43,653 nucleotides of DNA, taken from assembly GCA_947167515.1 (NCBI GenBank), contig CAMVIM010000031.1:1-43653 (forward strand). The letters run 5' to 3'. The position numbers and the translations under genes were made by a program. Origin of the DNA: an uncultured Prevotellaceae bacterium. Lineage in GTDB: Bacteria > Bacteroidota > Bacteroidia > Bacteroidales > Bacteroidaceae. The notes under the pieces were generated by a model. That model was not told the DNA's origin. It saw only the letters and a list, made by a program, of their open reading frames with translations, and searched no databases. Shown here one piece after another: positions 16,178 through 22,741 of the stretch. The number at the start of each line of letters is the position of its first letter. Position 1 is the stretch's first letter.

Positions 16178-16240
16178 GCTCGACGGAGTCTTATTCAGGC
16201 TGTGGCTCGCCAGGCGCTTATTCGGGCTGTGGCTCGCTGG
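16178..16240. repeat. 27-bp tandem repeat across the stop codon of a lipoprotein gene
   Basis: Units at 16178-16204 and 16205-16231, then a partial third. Each full unit has TTATTC followed by GGCTGTG, so on the minus strand the gene's final EPQPE-stop is repeated downstream of the real stop (16218-16220; echo at 16191-16193). Confidence 0.8.
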
Positions 16241-16979
16241 CCTGTCGGAGGAACTTGCCGTCGATGGTATAAGCGTTGGTGACGCTGTAACGGCCATAGT
16301 CGGGGGCTGGGTAGTAGCCGTAGGAGGTAAGGATGACTTCGCCCTTTTCGAGGTCGATGCTCTGCACTCCCTCGGTGCTGGGGAACTGCTTGACGGTGCG
16401 CTTCTTGGTGTCAATGGTGTAGGTCCATGTGTTACGAGCATCTGGACATCCTTCCACGATGATTTTTGAACCATCTTTTGAGGCGAAGAATGCTTTTTCT
16501 GCTGTGGCGATGAGGTGCATCTCGGTGGGTGCGGCATTGGAGTCTTTCTCCTTCATCTGGTCCCAAAGACTTCCAGCTGTGGGGTTGGTGGTGAGAATCT
16601 TGCAGACTTTGCCCGCCTTCTCGTCTGCCATCCAAACGGAGTAGATGCCTGCTGGCTCGTCCTCTGTCGGTGCCTGCTCGATGTTCACATAGAGCACCAG
16701 TTTGCCTTGGCGATCCTGCTTCTTGGCTGTTTCAGGCAGTTCGCTGATGTCCATGGCCTCTGCCTCGTAGAGAGCCAACCCCATCGCCTCGGTTCCGTCA
16801 GCTTCTCCTTCTTCGTTGGTTTTTACGTTGATGTTGATTTCGCGGATGCTGTCGGTATTGAACTCAAGGGTGTCGGTACCGTTGTCGCCGCTGATGGTCA
16901 CTTTGCCATGGCATGAGGCGAGGAGGAGTCCTGCCGTCAGAGCCGTTCCTGCGATGAGTGTGAAGATGGTCTTTCTCAT
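16218..16979 (-). CDS. Conserved lipoprotein of unknown function, paralogue of 5744-6511
   Basis: A 253-residue lipoprotein with signal MRKTIFTLIAGTALTAGLLL and lipobox ASC (C23). Mature sequence starts HGKVTISGDNGTDTLEFNTDS, as in its paralogue. After an acidic variable stretch the two proteins are nearly identical from DRQGKLVLYV to the C-terminus (ASEPQPE here, ASEPEAE there). No catalytic motif is recognised; the beta-rich pattern and repeated VWMADEKAG and YPAPDYG elements suggest a beta-propeller or sandwich-like fold. Its ATG overlaps the stop of the small lipoprotein gene upstream (ATGA), so the two are coupled, and both follow the larger lipoprotein gene at 17198-17893. The orientation equals that of its paralogue, making the pair direct repeats around the hydrolase cassette. 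Confidence 0.8.
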   Translation of the reverse strand: MRKTIFTLIAGTALTAGLLLASCHGKVTISGDNGTDTLEFNTDSIREININVKTNEEGEADGTEAMGLALYEAEAMDISELPETAKKQDRQGKLVLYVNIEQAPTEDEPAGIYSVWMADEKAGKVCKILTTNPTAGSLWDQMKEKDSNAAPTEMHLIATAEKAFFASKDGSKIIVEGCPDARNTWTYTIDTKKRTVKQFPSTEGVQSIDLEKGEVILTSYGYYPAPDYGRYSVTNAYTIDGKFLRQASEPQPE

Positions 16980-17167
16980 TGTTCTATTGTTTTTGATGAA
17001 TTGTTTCCGTTGTGCGGTTCTTGTCTGCCCATAGAATCTTCCGACAGGGTGTCTGTCGGTGGGGTATATACCATACCTGGACCATCGAGTGGTTCGCCGA
17101 TGTGGAATACGTGCTTGCATCCTGTCAGAAGGACGGGCAAAAGGGCAAATGCGAATAAGTATTTCAT
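16976..17167 (-). CDS. Small lipoprotein, unknown function
   Basis: 63 residues: signal peptide MKYLFAFALLPVLLTGC with lipobox cysteine C17, then a short, polar, proline- and serine-rich tail (YTPPTDTLSEDSMG). No fold or family is recognised. Reality is supported by the clear lipobox, by a start 30 bp after the upstream lipoprotein stop on the same strand and by its TGA sharing bases with the next ATG. No equivalent is present beside the paralogue at 5744-6511. Confidence 0.65.
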   Translation of the reverse strand: MKYLFAFALLPVLLTGCKHVFHIGEPLDGPGMVYTPPTDTLSEDSMGRQEPHNGNNSSKTIEQ

Positions 17168-17197
17168 AAGCGTTTGGTTGTATGGTTAATGGATTTG

Positions 17198-17893
17198 TTA
17201 GTCAAGGGCGTGCTCGTAGAGACTATCAATCACGTCTTCTGAGAGATTGTCCCACCCTCCCATCTCATTGGCTTTCCTTTCCACTTCGCGCCATCGGTTG
17301 CGTTCCTCGAGCATGTCCCACACCTGTTGGGCACCGCTTTCGTCAAGGCTGTCTATCTTGGTGATGAAGAGTCGGTTGCCGTCACTCTTGACGGTATAGT
17401 AGAGTTCTTGCACACCGTCGAGCATGCCGTCTGCCCAGTAATAGACCTCGAAATGTTTGCGATAGCGTCCATCTTCTTCAGCATAGGTGGGAAAGTTCTG
17501 CTGACTGACACAAATCTGTTGGGAATTGTCCATGCCAGTAAGCAACCATGTGGCATATTTCGTGCCTTCGTCTGCATCAGTGAAGGATGTTGCCACTAAT
17601 GCATGAAGGGTGTCGAGCACGGCTGGTGCGAGGTATTTGTGCAGGATGGCTTCATCCCATTCGTAGGAGCCTTGCTCTTTGGGCGCATGACTATAGAACT
17701 CTTCGATGAAGGCGATGGCTTCTTCGTTGCTCACGTCTTGCCAGTGGATGATGTCAGTGCTGTCTGCTTTGAGGCTGTCGGTCTTGGTGGAGTCGGATGC
17801 ATCGGCATTGCCGCTGGTCTTGTTGCCTGTGCATGAAAGAATGCTCACCATGAGGATGGTGCCTGTTATGAAATGCAGGAGGTTCTTCTTCAT
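17198..17893 (-). CDS. Lipoprotein of unknown function, first gene of a three-lipoprotein operon
   Basis: 231 residues. Signal peptide with lipobox ILSC (C21), followed by a Ser/Thr/Asp/Lys-rich linker (NADASDSTKTDSLKADSTD) and a folded domain that begins NEEAIAFIEEFYSHAP. This domain has the look of the SnoaL/DUF3828-like group of small alpha+beta proteins (an early helix, then LDTLHALVATSF and CVSQQNFPTYAEEDGRYRKHFEVYYW strands), but the assignment is weak. It lies downstream of a -7 box and heads a minus-strand run with the small lipoprotein and the paralogous lipoprotein. Function unknown. Confidence 0.75.
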   Translation of the reverse strand: MKKNLLHFITGTILMVSILSCTGNKTSGNADASDSTKTDSLKADSTDIIHWQDVSNEEAIAFIEEFYSHAPKEQGSYEWDEAILHKYLAPAVLDTLHALVATSFTDADEGTKYATWLLTGMDNSQQICVSQQNFPTYAEEDGRYRKHFEVYYWADGMLDGVQELYYTVKSDGNRLFITKIDSLDESGAQQVWDMLEERNRWREVERKANEMGGWDNLSEDVIDSLYEHALD

Positions 17894-17936
17894 AGATCTT
17901 TGGGGTATTTATTAGAATAAGTGGTAAGTAGTGAGG

Positions 17937-17944
17937 CAAAGGTA
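17937..17944 (-). promoter_or_regulatory. -7 box for the three-lipoprotein operon
   Basis: The minus strand reads TACCTTTG, 43 bp before the ATG at 17893. The surrounding sequence resembles the equivalent region at 6551-6581. Confidence 0.5.
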
Positions 17945-17955
17945 CAACTTTTTTA

Positions 17956-18049
17956 TAACTTTGTACGTTTTTCAACTTAAGTTTCTTCGTTTTCTTACGT
18001 ATAGGAGATAAAAGTAATCCAGAAACGGCATGGACAGACCCACTTTGTC
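17956..18049 (+). repeat. Conserved intergenic block, copy B (partner at 6574-6666)
   Basis: Starts TAACTTTGTACGTTTTTC, contains CGTATAG and GATAAAA, and ends near CGGCATGGACAGA. It aligns along its length with copy A and lies at the same place relative to a minus-strand lipoprotein gene. Confidence 0.65.
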
Positions 18050-18125
18050 GATTGGGAGGTTACGGCGTAGTCCCCAAAGCGGCCACGGCATGATGGAGTC
18101 GCCCATCGTGCCGTGGCCGCTTTTG
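17970..18125 (+). ncRNA. Candidate small RNA between a plus-strand -7 box and a strong hairpin
   Basis: A plus-strand TAACTTTG (17956-17963) lies about 155 bp upstream of a 21-bp hairpin followed by TTTT (18076-18124). The interval has no open frame, and its first part is conserved at 6574-6666. No good -33 element is seen, and copy A has no equivalent hairpin, so the call is tentative. Confidence 0.22.
18076..18124. terminator. Strong 21-bp hairpin, terminator-like on both strands
   Basis: Arms 18076-18096 and 18103-18123 are complementary with one G-U pair (core GCGGCCACGGCA / TGCCGTGGCCGC) around a 6-base loop. TTTT follows on the plus strand; on the minus strand the stem ends in TTT, 40 bp past the stop of the lipoprotein gene at 18163. 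Confidence 0.7.
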
Positions 18126-18162
18126 TCATAGTGAAAGATGGTATTTCGATAGTGTGAAAGGG

Positions 18163-18495
18163 TTACTCTTCGTTTTCACCACTTCCTCCCAGCATGTCAT
18201 CGACGAGTTCCTTAGCCTTCTTCTGGCAAGCTTCCTGGAATTTCTTCATGGCTTCTTCCATCTTCTTTTCTTCTTCAGCGGTTGGCTGGTAGTCCTTGTT
18301 CGCTTTTTTCAGTTCAGCGAACTTGGTTTCGAACTCATCGCCAAGGGCTTCCAGTTCAGCAACGTCTTTAGCATTTTCTACTTTCTCGGTGGCTTCTTCT
18401 ACCATCTTGATAGCTTCTTCGCCTGGAGTGGCACTTGAGCATGCGACAAGCAGGAATGTGGCAAATGCCACAACGGGAACGAGAAATTTTTTCAT
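18163..18495 (-). CDS. Small coiled-coil lipoprotein
   Basis: 110 residues. Signal peptide MKKFLVPVVAFATFLLVAC with lipobox cysteine C19, then an almost purely helical, Glu/Lys/Ala-rich body (EEAIKMVEEATEKVENAKDV, EEEKKMEEAMKKF) ending GGSGENEE. The charge pattern predicts one or two long amphipathic helices. No known family is recognised with certainty; similar short helical lipoproteins are common in Bacteroidales. The start is set at the signal peptide, although the frame is open further upstream. It lies 67 bp downstream of the acyl-CoA synthetase gene on the same strand and is followed by the hairpin at 18076-18124. Confidence 0.75.
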   Translation of the reverse strand: MKKFLVPVVAFATFLLVACSSATPGEEAIKMVEEATEKVENAKDVAELEALGDEFETKFAELKKANKDYQPTAEEEKKMEEAMKKFQEACQKKAKELVDDMLGGSGENEE

Positions 18496-18562
18496 AATAA
18501 AAACAGGTGTTAGTGTGTGCCTACTTCCTTTCAAGCGTTTCGGCCTTCTCTTTTTTGGGGGG

Positions 18563-20188
18563 TTATGTGTAGAGATACCTACGGATGCTTCGTTTGGGCG
18601 TTTTCTCAAATTCCTGTTCCTGCACCTCGATGCCTGCGATATTGGCAAAGGCGGGCAGGTAGGAGTTGATGTGCCGTTTGTAGGTGTCGAGTTCTTGCAT
18701 GAGGGTGTCGCGAGTGAGCCCATGATGTTCCAAGGCTGGGTCGCTGATATAGACGAGTGCAACCAGTTTTTCGCCTCGCTGCACCACCACACTCTCCTCA
18801 AAGATAGTGTGGGTGGCAATCACGTCTTCAATCTCCTCGGGATAGACGTTCTGTCCGTTGGCACCGAGGAGCATGGTCTTCTTGCGTCCACGAATGAAGA
18901 TGTTGCCCTGCTTGTCGATGGTGCCGAGGTCGCCCGTGTGGAGCCAGCCTTCTTCATCGATGGCGGCAAGGGTCTCTTCCTCGTTCTTGTAGTAGCCCAG
19001 CATCACGTTGGTGCCTCGGGTGAGGATTTCGCCAGGTTGGTTCTGTGGGTCGGGCGAATCAATCCTCACCTCCATGCGTGGTGCATGCTTGCCGCAGGAG
19101 CCTTTGGCAAAGATGTGCCAGTCTTCGTAGCCGATGATGGGGCCGCACTCGGTCATGCCGTAGCCGACGGTGTAGGGGAAGTGAATCTGGCGGAGGAAAT
19201 CTTCTACCTCTTTGTTGAAGGCCGCACCGCCAATGATGCACTCGTAGAACTTGCCGCCGAGGGCAGAGTAGAGTTTGTTGCGGATTTGTCGATAGACGAC
19301 CTGCTTGAGGATGGGGATGGCGGTGAGGGCACGGATGTGGCGTGTGCGCAGGATGGGGAAAATCTGTTTCTGCACGATTTTCTCCAAGATGAGCGGCACG
19401 ACGATGACCACGATGGGCTTGATGTCATTGAACGCCTTGATGACGATATGGGGCGAAGGGGTTTTGGTGAGGAAATGAATGTGGCAACCGATGGTGAAGG
19501 CGAAGAAAAAGTCATAGGCAAAGCCGTACATGTGGGCCAGCGGCAGAATGGACAGCGTGTTGTCGCCTGGCATGAAGTCGAGTACCTCGTCGGCAAAATG
19601 GCAGTTGGACCAGATGGAGCGATAGGGCAGCATCACGCCCTTGCTTCGGCCTGTGGAGCCGCTGGTGTAGCTGAGCATGGCAAGGTCGTCGGGATGCTCG
19701 CGGAAGTAGCTCACCTCATCGGGTTTCAGGTCGGTGAAAGCGGTCATGTCAATGGCCAGCGGCTCATCCTTCATGGTGAAGTCTGCTATGTTGAGGATGC
19801 GGGCTTTGAGTCCCTTGGCATATTTCTCGCCACAGATGATAAGCACGGAGTCTGAGTGTTCGTAGATGTTCTGAATTTGTTCGAGGCTGAACTCCGAAAG
19901 GATGGGCACGACAACGGCGCCGTAGCTGAATGCGGCGAAGAAGGAGAGTGCCCAGTGTGCGTTGTTCTTGTCGCACAGGGCAATCTTGTTGCCGGGTTCG
20001 ATGCCCAGCTGACGGAACAGCTGATGGAGGCGCGCTATCATTTGAGCCACTTCCCCATAAGTGTAGCTTTCGTCGGTGCCGTAGTTTGTCACGCACGGAC
20101 GATCCCAGTTCACCCTGAGCGTGTTTTCCATCATGCCGATGATGGAGGTGTCGGAGGGTTGGAATATTCTTGTTTTTGCTTTAGCCAA
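18563..20188 (-). CDS. Long-chain acyl-CoA synthetase-like AMP-forming ligase
   Basis: 541 residues, cytoplasmic or membrane-associated. It belongs to the adenylate-forming superfamily that activates a carboxylic acid with ATP and transfers it to CoA. Visible motifs in order: YTSGSTGRSKGV (P-loop-like ATP motif), LPLAHMYGFAYDFFFAF, GGAAFNKEVEDFL, GYGMTECGP, GWLHTGDLG (D contacts AMP ribose), RGRKKTMLLGANGQNVYPEEIE (hinge) and a C-terminal KTPKRSIRR containing the likely catalytic lysine. All core motifs are present, so an active enzyme is expected; fatty-acid substrate is inferred from overall similarity to FadD-type proteins. The rhamnose mutarotase gene ends 42 bp before its start on the same strand. 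Confidence 0.9.
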   Translation of the reverse strand: MAKAKTRIFQPSDTSIIGMMENTLRVNWDRPCVTNYGTDESYTYGEVAQMIARLHQLFRQLGIEPGNKIALCDKNNAHWALSFFAAFSYGAVVVPILSEFSLEQIQNIYEHSDSVLIICGEKYAKGLKARILNIADFTMKDEPLAIDMTAFTDLKPDEVSYFREHPDDLAMLSYTSGSTGRSKGVMLPYRSIWSNCHFADEVLDFMPGDNTLSILPLAHMYGFAYDFFFAFTIGCHIHFLTKTPSPHIVIKAFNDIKPIVVIVVPLILEKIVQKQIFPILRTRHIRALTAIPILKQVVYRQIRNKLYSALGGKFYECIIGGAAFNKEVEDFLRQIHFPYTVGYGMTECGPIIGYEDWHIFAKGSCGKHAPRMEVRIDSPDPQNQPGEILTRGTNVMLGYYKNEEETLAAIDEEGWLHTGDLGTIDKQGNIFIRGRKKTMLLGANGQNVYPEEIEDVIATHTIFEESVVVQRGEKLVALVYISDPALEHHGLTRDTLMQELDTYKRHINSYLPAFANIAGIEVQEQEFEKTPKRSIRRYLYT

Positions 20189-20230
20189 GGTATTGCTCTA
20201 TTTTTAGGGTTGTATATGATGAGGACGATG

Positions 20231-20545
20231 TCAGTCCATGTGGAACATTTCGGGAAGGGGAATGGAAACAGGACTATTGTCAGGATTCGTCTCCATGATG
20301 TCGGCCATGTAGGCCCACCATTTCTGACAAATCTCGGTGCCGCCAAGGTCTTGGCTGCCGCCTTCGCCCTCCAGTTCCTGATAGGCGAAGAGGATGTTGG
20401 TGTCCTCGTCGAGATAGATGCTGTAGTTGCGCACCCCGCTCTCGCTGAGCAGTGCCTTGAGTTCGGGGAAGAGGTTGGCGTGGCGACGCTTATACTCCTC
20501 CTTGCATCCTGGTTTCAGGAACATCTTGAATGCTTCTCTTTTCAT
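20231..20545 (-). CDS. rhaM: L-rhamnose mutarotase
   Basis: 104 residues, the normal family length. RhaM interconverts the alpha and beta anomers of L-rhamnopyranose in the cytoplasm. The family pattern is intact: MKREAFKMFLKPGCKEEYKRRH near the N-terminus (with the catalytic-region histidine), NYSIYLDEDTNILFAYQELE, CQKWWAYMADIMETNPDNSP (the WW pair and the NPDNSP segment are hallmarks) and PLPEMFHMD at the end. No other rhamnose gene (rhaA, rhaB, rhaD, transporter) is in the window, so it stands alone, between a ligase gene and an unrelated coiled-coil gene. Confidence 0.9.
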   Translation of the reverse strand: MKREAFKMFLKPGCKEEYKRRHANLFPELKALLSESGVRNYSIYLDEDTNILFAYQELEGEGGSQDLGGTEICQKWWAYMADIMETNPDNSPVSIPLPEMFHMD

Positions 20546-20612
20546 TAGGTTAGTCTTGTTTTTGAGGGTTAGTATTTTTTGGGGGGATAGTATCTTTTCT
20601 CGGAGAGTATAT

Positions 20613-21179
20613 TTAGAGTATCTGAAGCTCTCCGATGTTGGCAGGTGATTCAGGTTTCTTCTTCTGCTTGGCCTGTCGCGCCATCAGCTTCTCGTTCTTC
20701 CGCAGGTTGTTCTCTGCTTCGAGCCGTGCGATGCGCGCTTCCTGCTGCTGGAGAGCCGATTCCGCTTTCTGCAAGGTGGCTTCCACCTGCTGCAGAGCCA
20801 TCTCCAGTCGCACTATCCGCGCCTCCAACTGCTCGTCGAGTTCTTCCTCCTCGGTGTTGTCTGGCAGTACGGTCTTCGACTTGAGGTACTCCCTTCCGTT
20901 GAGGCTCTTCACTTCGGGCTTTTCAGCAGAGGGCACCGCCGACCGATTCTCTGCACTCTTCTCCATCTTTCTCTTCGTGCTCATCTCCTTCTTTTCCTTC
21001 TCCACTGCCTTCCTCTCCACCTTAGAAGCCGCCTCTTCAATCACCACTACCTCATTCTGCGGCATGGGGATGTCGAACCCGTCGGCATCCTCCACCAGCA
21101 CGATACCGCCCTGGCGGAAACCCGTCACCGTGCCTCCGCCCACATCGTTCAAAAATCTTACCTTATCTCCTATCTTCAT
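20613..21179 (-). CDS. DUF2027-like N-terminal domain joined to a coiled coil
   Basis: 188 residues. The first 50 or so (MKIGDKVRFLNDVGGGTVTG..., DADGFDIPMPQNEVVVI) match the N-terminal domain of DUF2027 proteins of Bacteroidota, which normally continue into further beta domains and a C-terminal Smr domain. Here the rest is different: a Lys/Glu-rich linker (KVERKAVEKEKKEMSTKRKM), then a heptad-patterned coiled coil with repeats such as LQQVEATLQKAESALQQQEA, and the end PANIGELQIL. No Smr motif is present. The start is set at 21179, 25 bp downstream of a -7 box; the frame is open further upstream but without family similarity. The product may act as an oligomeric adaptor; function unknown. Confidence 0.75.
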   Translation of the reverse strand: MKIGDKVRFLNDVGGGTVTGFRQGGIVLVEDADGFDIPMPQNEVVVIEEAASKVERKAVEKEKKEMSTKRKMEKSAENRSAVPSAEKPEVKSLNGREYLKSKTVLPDNTEEEELDEQLEARIVRLEMALQQVEATLQKAESALQQQEARIARLEAENNLRKNEKLMARQAKQKKKPESPANIGELQIL

Positions 21180-21203
21180 CCTCTGTTGTACTTTTAATCT
21201 TTG

Positions 21204-21211
21204 CAAATCTA
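21204..21211 (-). promoter_or_regulatory. -7 box for the DUF2027-like gene
   Basis: The minus strand reads TAGATTTG (TAnnTTTG), 25 bp before the ATG at 21179. Confidence 0.45.
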
Positions 21212-21460
21212 CACAAAAAAGTTTAATCGTAGTGTATTCCCATCTCAAAATTTTTCATTCTTGTGAAAAATAAGTTCTTTCCTGTACTTTTTTGTGCCGT
21301 CACAACGTGTTACCACAAGTCAGCGGGAGAAGACTGACTAAAAGGACCGGCCAGAACAAGATGGAATCAGATCCGTCCTGTGTCTATGCCCAAAAGGAAC
21401 TTCCGTGAACATTCAACCTGTGACGCCAATTGGTCAAAATGTACACGCCTGTAGCCTCTC

Positions 21461-21530
21461 AATCGGTGTGAGTCACACCTATGGTAGGGGTGTGAGTCAC
21501 ATCGACAAGTCGGTCTGAGTCACACCGATT
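21461..21530. repeat. Array of three TGAGTCA-centred units at 23-24 bp spacing, copy 1
   Basis: TGAGTCA at 21469, 21493 and 21516, each within a GGTGTGAGTCACACC-like odd palindrome; the outer ends AATCGG (21461-21466) and CCGATT (21525-21530) are inverted repeats. The same design is found at 37326-37396. Confidence 0.9.
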
Positions 21531-21660
21531 TTGGGGTAGCTGGGGCTGGTCTTTTTGTACGATTCGGGGGCGGAGTGGGTGGAAGGCGCGAGGAAGCGTT
21601 GGACGATGTGGGTAATTGTTAAAGTTTCTGGTTGGGCGGTCGTTTTTTTCATGCTTTTTA

Positions 21661-21690
21661 TTTGTGTGTGGTCGAAAAGTCGTACCTTTG
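21661..21690 (+). promoter_or_regulatory. Bacteroidota-type promoter for the membrane protein gene at 21754
   Basis: TTTG (21661-21664), 18-bp spacer, TACCTTTG (21683-21690); ATG follows 63 bp later. Confidence 0.6.
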
Positions 21691-21753
21691 TGGCCGCAAT
21701 CAGTTGGGTATGGCTTGAATCCCCCCCCTCTATATATAAATAATGTGTAATTC

Positions 21754-22293
21754 ATGAAGAGAAGTTACTATAGCATAGCCATCGAACGGTATTTCAGTAC
21801 GCCTGTTCCTTATTTCTTGGTGGGGACGGTGCCGCTGATGTTGTATGGGTACTACGAGAGTGACCTGTGCTTCTGGGTGGGGATGGTGACGACGGTGGCA
21901 GTGTTTGTGGTGAACCACTTCCTGATGCACTCTCTGACCAGCACGTTCGGCCTATATGCCACGAAGAAGCAGGTGGATTATGTGAGCAACTTCGTGGTGG
22001 GGAAGAGTGAGGTGTTTTCGGAGCAGGAGAGTGTGCAGCTGATGGAGATGATTGCCGACCAGTCGGGCAATGCCCACATCGGCATAGAGGACTATATCAA
22101 CTACATCAACAACCGGCTGAAGGAGAAGTCGGAGAATGGGAACGCGGAGGCGACCTATTGGCTGGGCATCTATCAGCGGATGCTGGGCGAGGGGAGCAAC
22201 CATAATTCTGTGGCGCGCGAACTGATTGAAAAATCGGCAAATATGGGCTTCGAACGTGCCAAGAAAATGCAAAAGCAGGCACGAAAGTGGTGA
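21754..22293 (+). CDS. Two-helix membrane protein with a Sel1/TPR-like tail
   Basis: 179 residues. Two hydrophobic segments near the N-terminus (TPVPYFLVGTVPLMLYGYY and FWVGMVTTVAVFVVNHFLM) form a membrane hairpin. The soluble part that follows contains EDYINYINNRLKEKSENGNA and a Sel1-like alpha-hairpin (AEATYWLGIYQRMLGEG, SVARELIEKSANMGFERAKKM). Sel1 repeats are protein-interaction modules; one unit alone is weak evidence. The family is not recognised. It has its own promoter and stands just before rpsU on the same strand. Confidence 0.7.
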   Translation: MKRSYYSIAIERYFSTPVPYFLVGTVPLMLYGYYESDLCFWVGMVTTVAVFVVNHFLMHSLTSTFGLYATKKQVDYVSNFVVGKSEVFSEQESVQLMEMIADQSGNAHIGIEDYINYINNRLKEKSENGNAEATYWLGIYQRMLGEGSNHNSVARELIEKSANMGFERAKKMQKQARKW

Positions 22294-22329
22294 TAATGGG
22301 CTGTTTTTGTGAAAAAAATGCCTTAAAGT

Positions 22330-22360
22330 TTTGTGCTTTAATAAATTTGCCGTAATTTTG
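22330..22360 (+). promoter_or_regulatory. Bacteroidota-type promoter for rpsU
   Basis: TTTG (22330-22333), 19-bp spacer, TAATTTTG (22353-22360); the leader to the ATG is about 60 bp. Confidence 0.65.
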
Positions 22361-22427
22361 CCGACCGTTGGGAAAATCCCAGCGCTTTTTTATCTATAAT
22401 TATAAACATTTTCTAAAAAGAATTGTA

Positions 22428-22619
22428 ATGATCATTGTACCTGTAAAAGAAGGTGAGAACATTGAGAGAGCTCTCAAGAAGTTCAAGAGAAAAGCCGAGA
22501 AGACTGGCATCATCAAGGAAGTGCGCAACCGTAAGCAGTTTAACAAGCCCTCGGTGGTGAAGCGCGAGAAGATGCAGCACGCTATCTACGTGAACAAGCT
22601 TCATCAGACTGAAGAATAG
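22428..22619 (+). CDS. rpsU: 30S ribosomal protein S21
   Basis: 63 residues, the usual length. S21 sits in the small subunit near the 3' end of 16S rRNA. The sequence MIIVPVKEGENIERALKKFK, KAEKTGIIKEVRNRKQF and the basic C-terminal part are diagnostic. ATG 22428 is the family start; the frame is open further upstream without similarity. It has its own promoter and is followed at 22742 by the recombinase gene, an order often seen in Bacteroidales. Confidence 0.95.
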   Translation: MIIVPVKEGENIERALKKFKRKAEKTGIIKEVRNRKQFNKPSVVKREKMQHAIYVNKLHQTEE

Positions 22620-22741
22620 TCCTCGGAAAGGCGTAAAACTCTCTGTTGAGAGAGAAAAAGAGACAGAAAAAGAAAGTTTTCAGCCGAAAATTTGGTCGTT
22701 TGACGAAAATGTACTAATTTAGTCGCAGAAAACGACAAGAC

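Larger units (their letters stand above)
21212..21753. other. Long divergent intergenic region
   Basis: About 540 bp between divergent genes. It holds the triple TGAGTCA array (21461-21530), then a G-rich stretch (21531-21600, for example GGGGCGGAGTGGGTGG), and a good promoter for the next gene (21661-21690). The part 21240-21460 shows no convincing open frame or hairpin. Confidence 0.7.

Noticed and set aside
18296-19855. Plus-strand frame of about 519 codons opposite the acyl-CoA synthetase
   Set aside because: No recognisable domain; the minus strand shows all adenylate-forming motifs.
21461-21530. Short regular repeats considered as a CRISPR array
   Set aside because: Units are about 15 bp with 8-9 bp spacers that are themselves partly shared, only three units, and no cas gene in the window. 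The same holds for 6684-6748 and 37326-37396.
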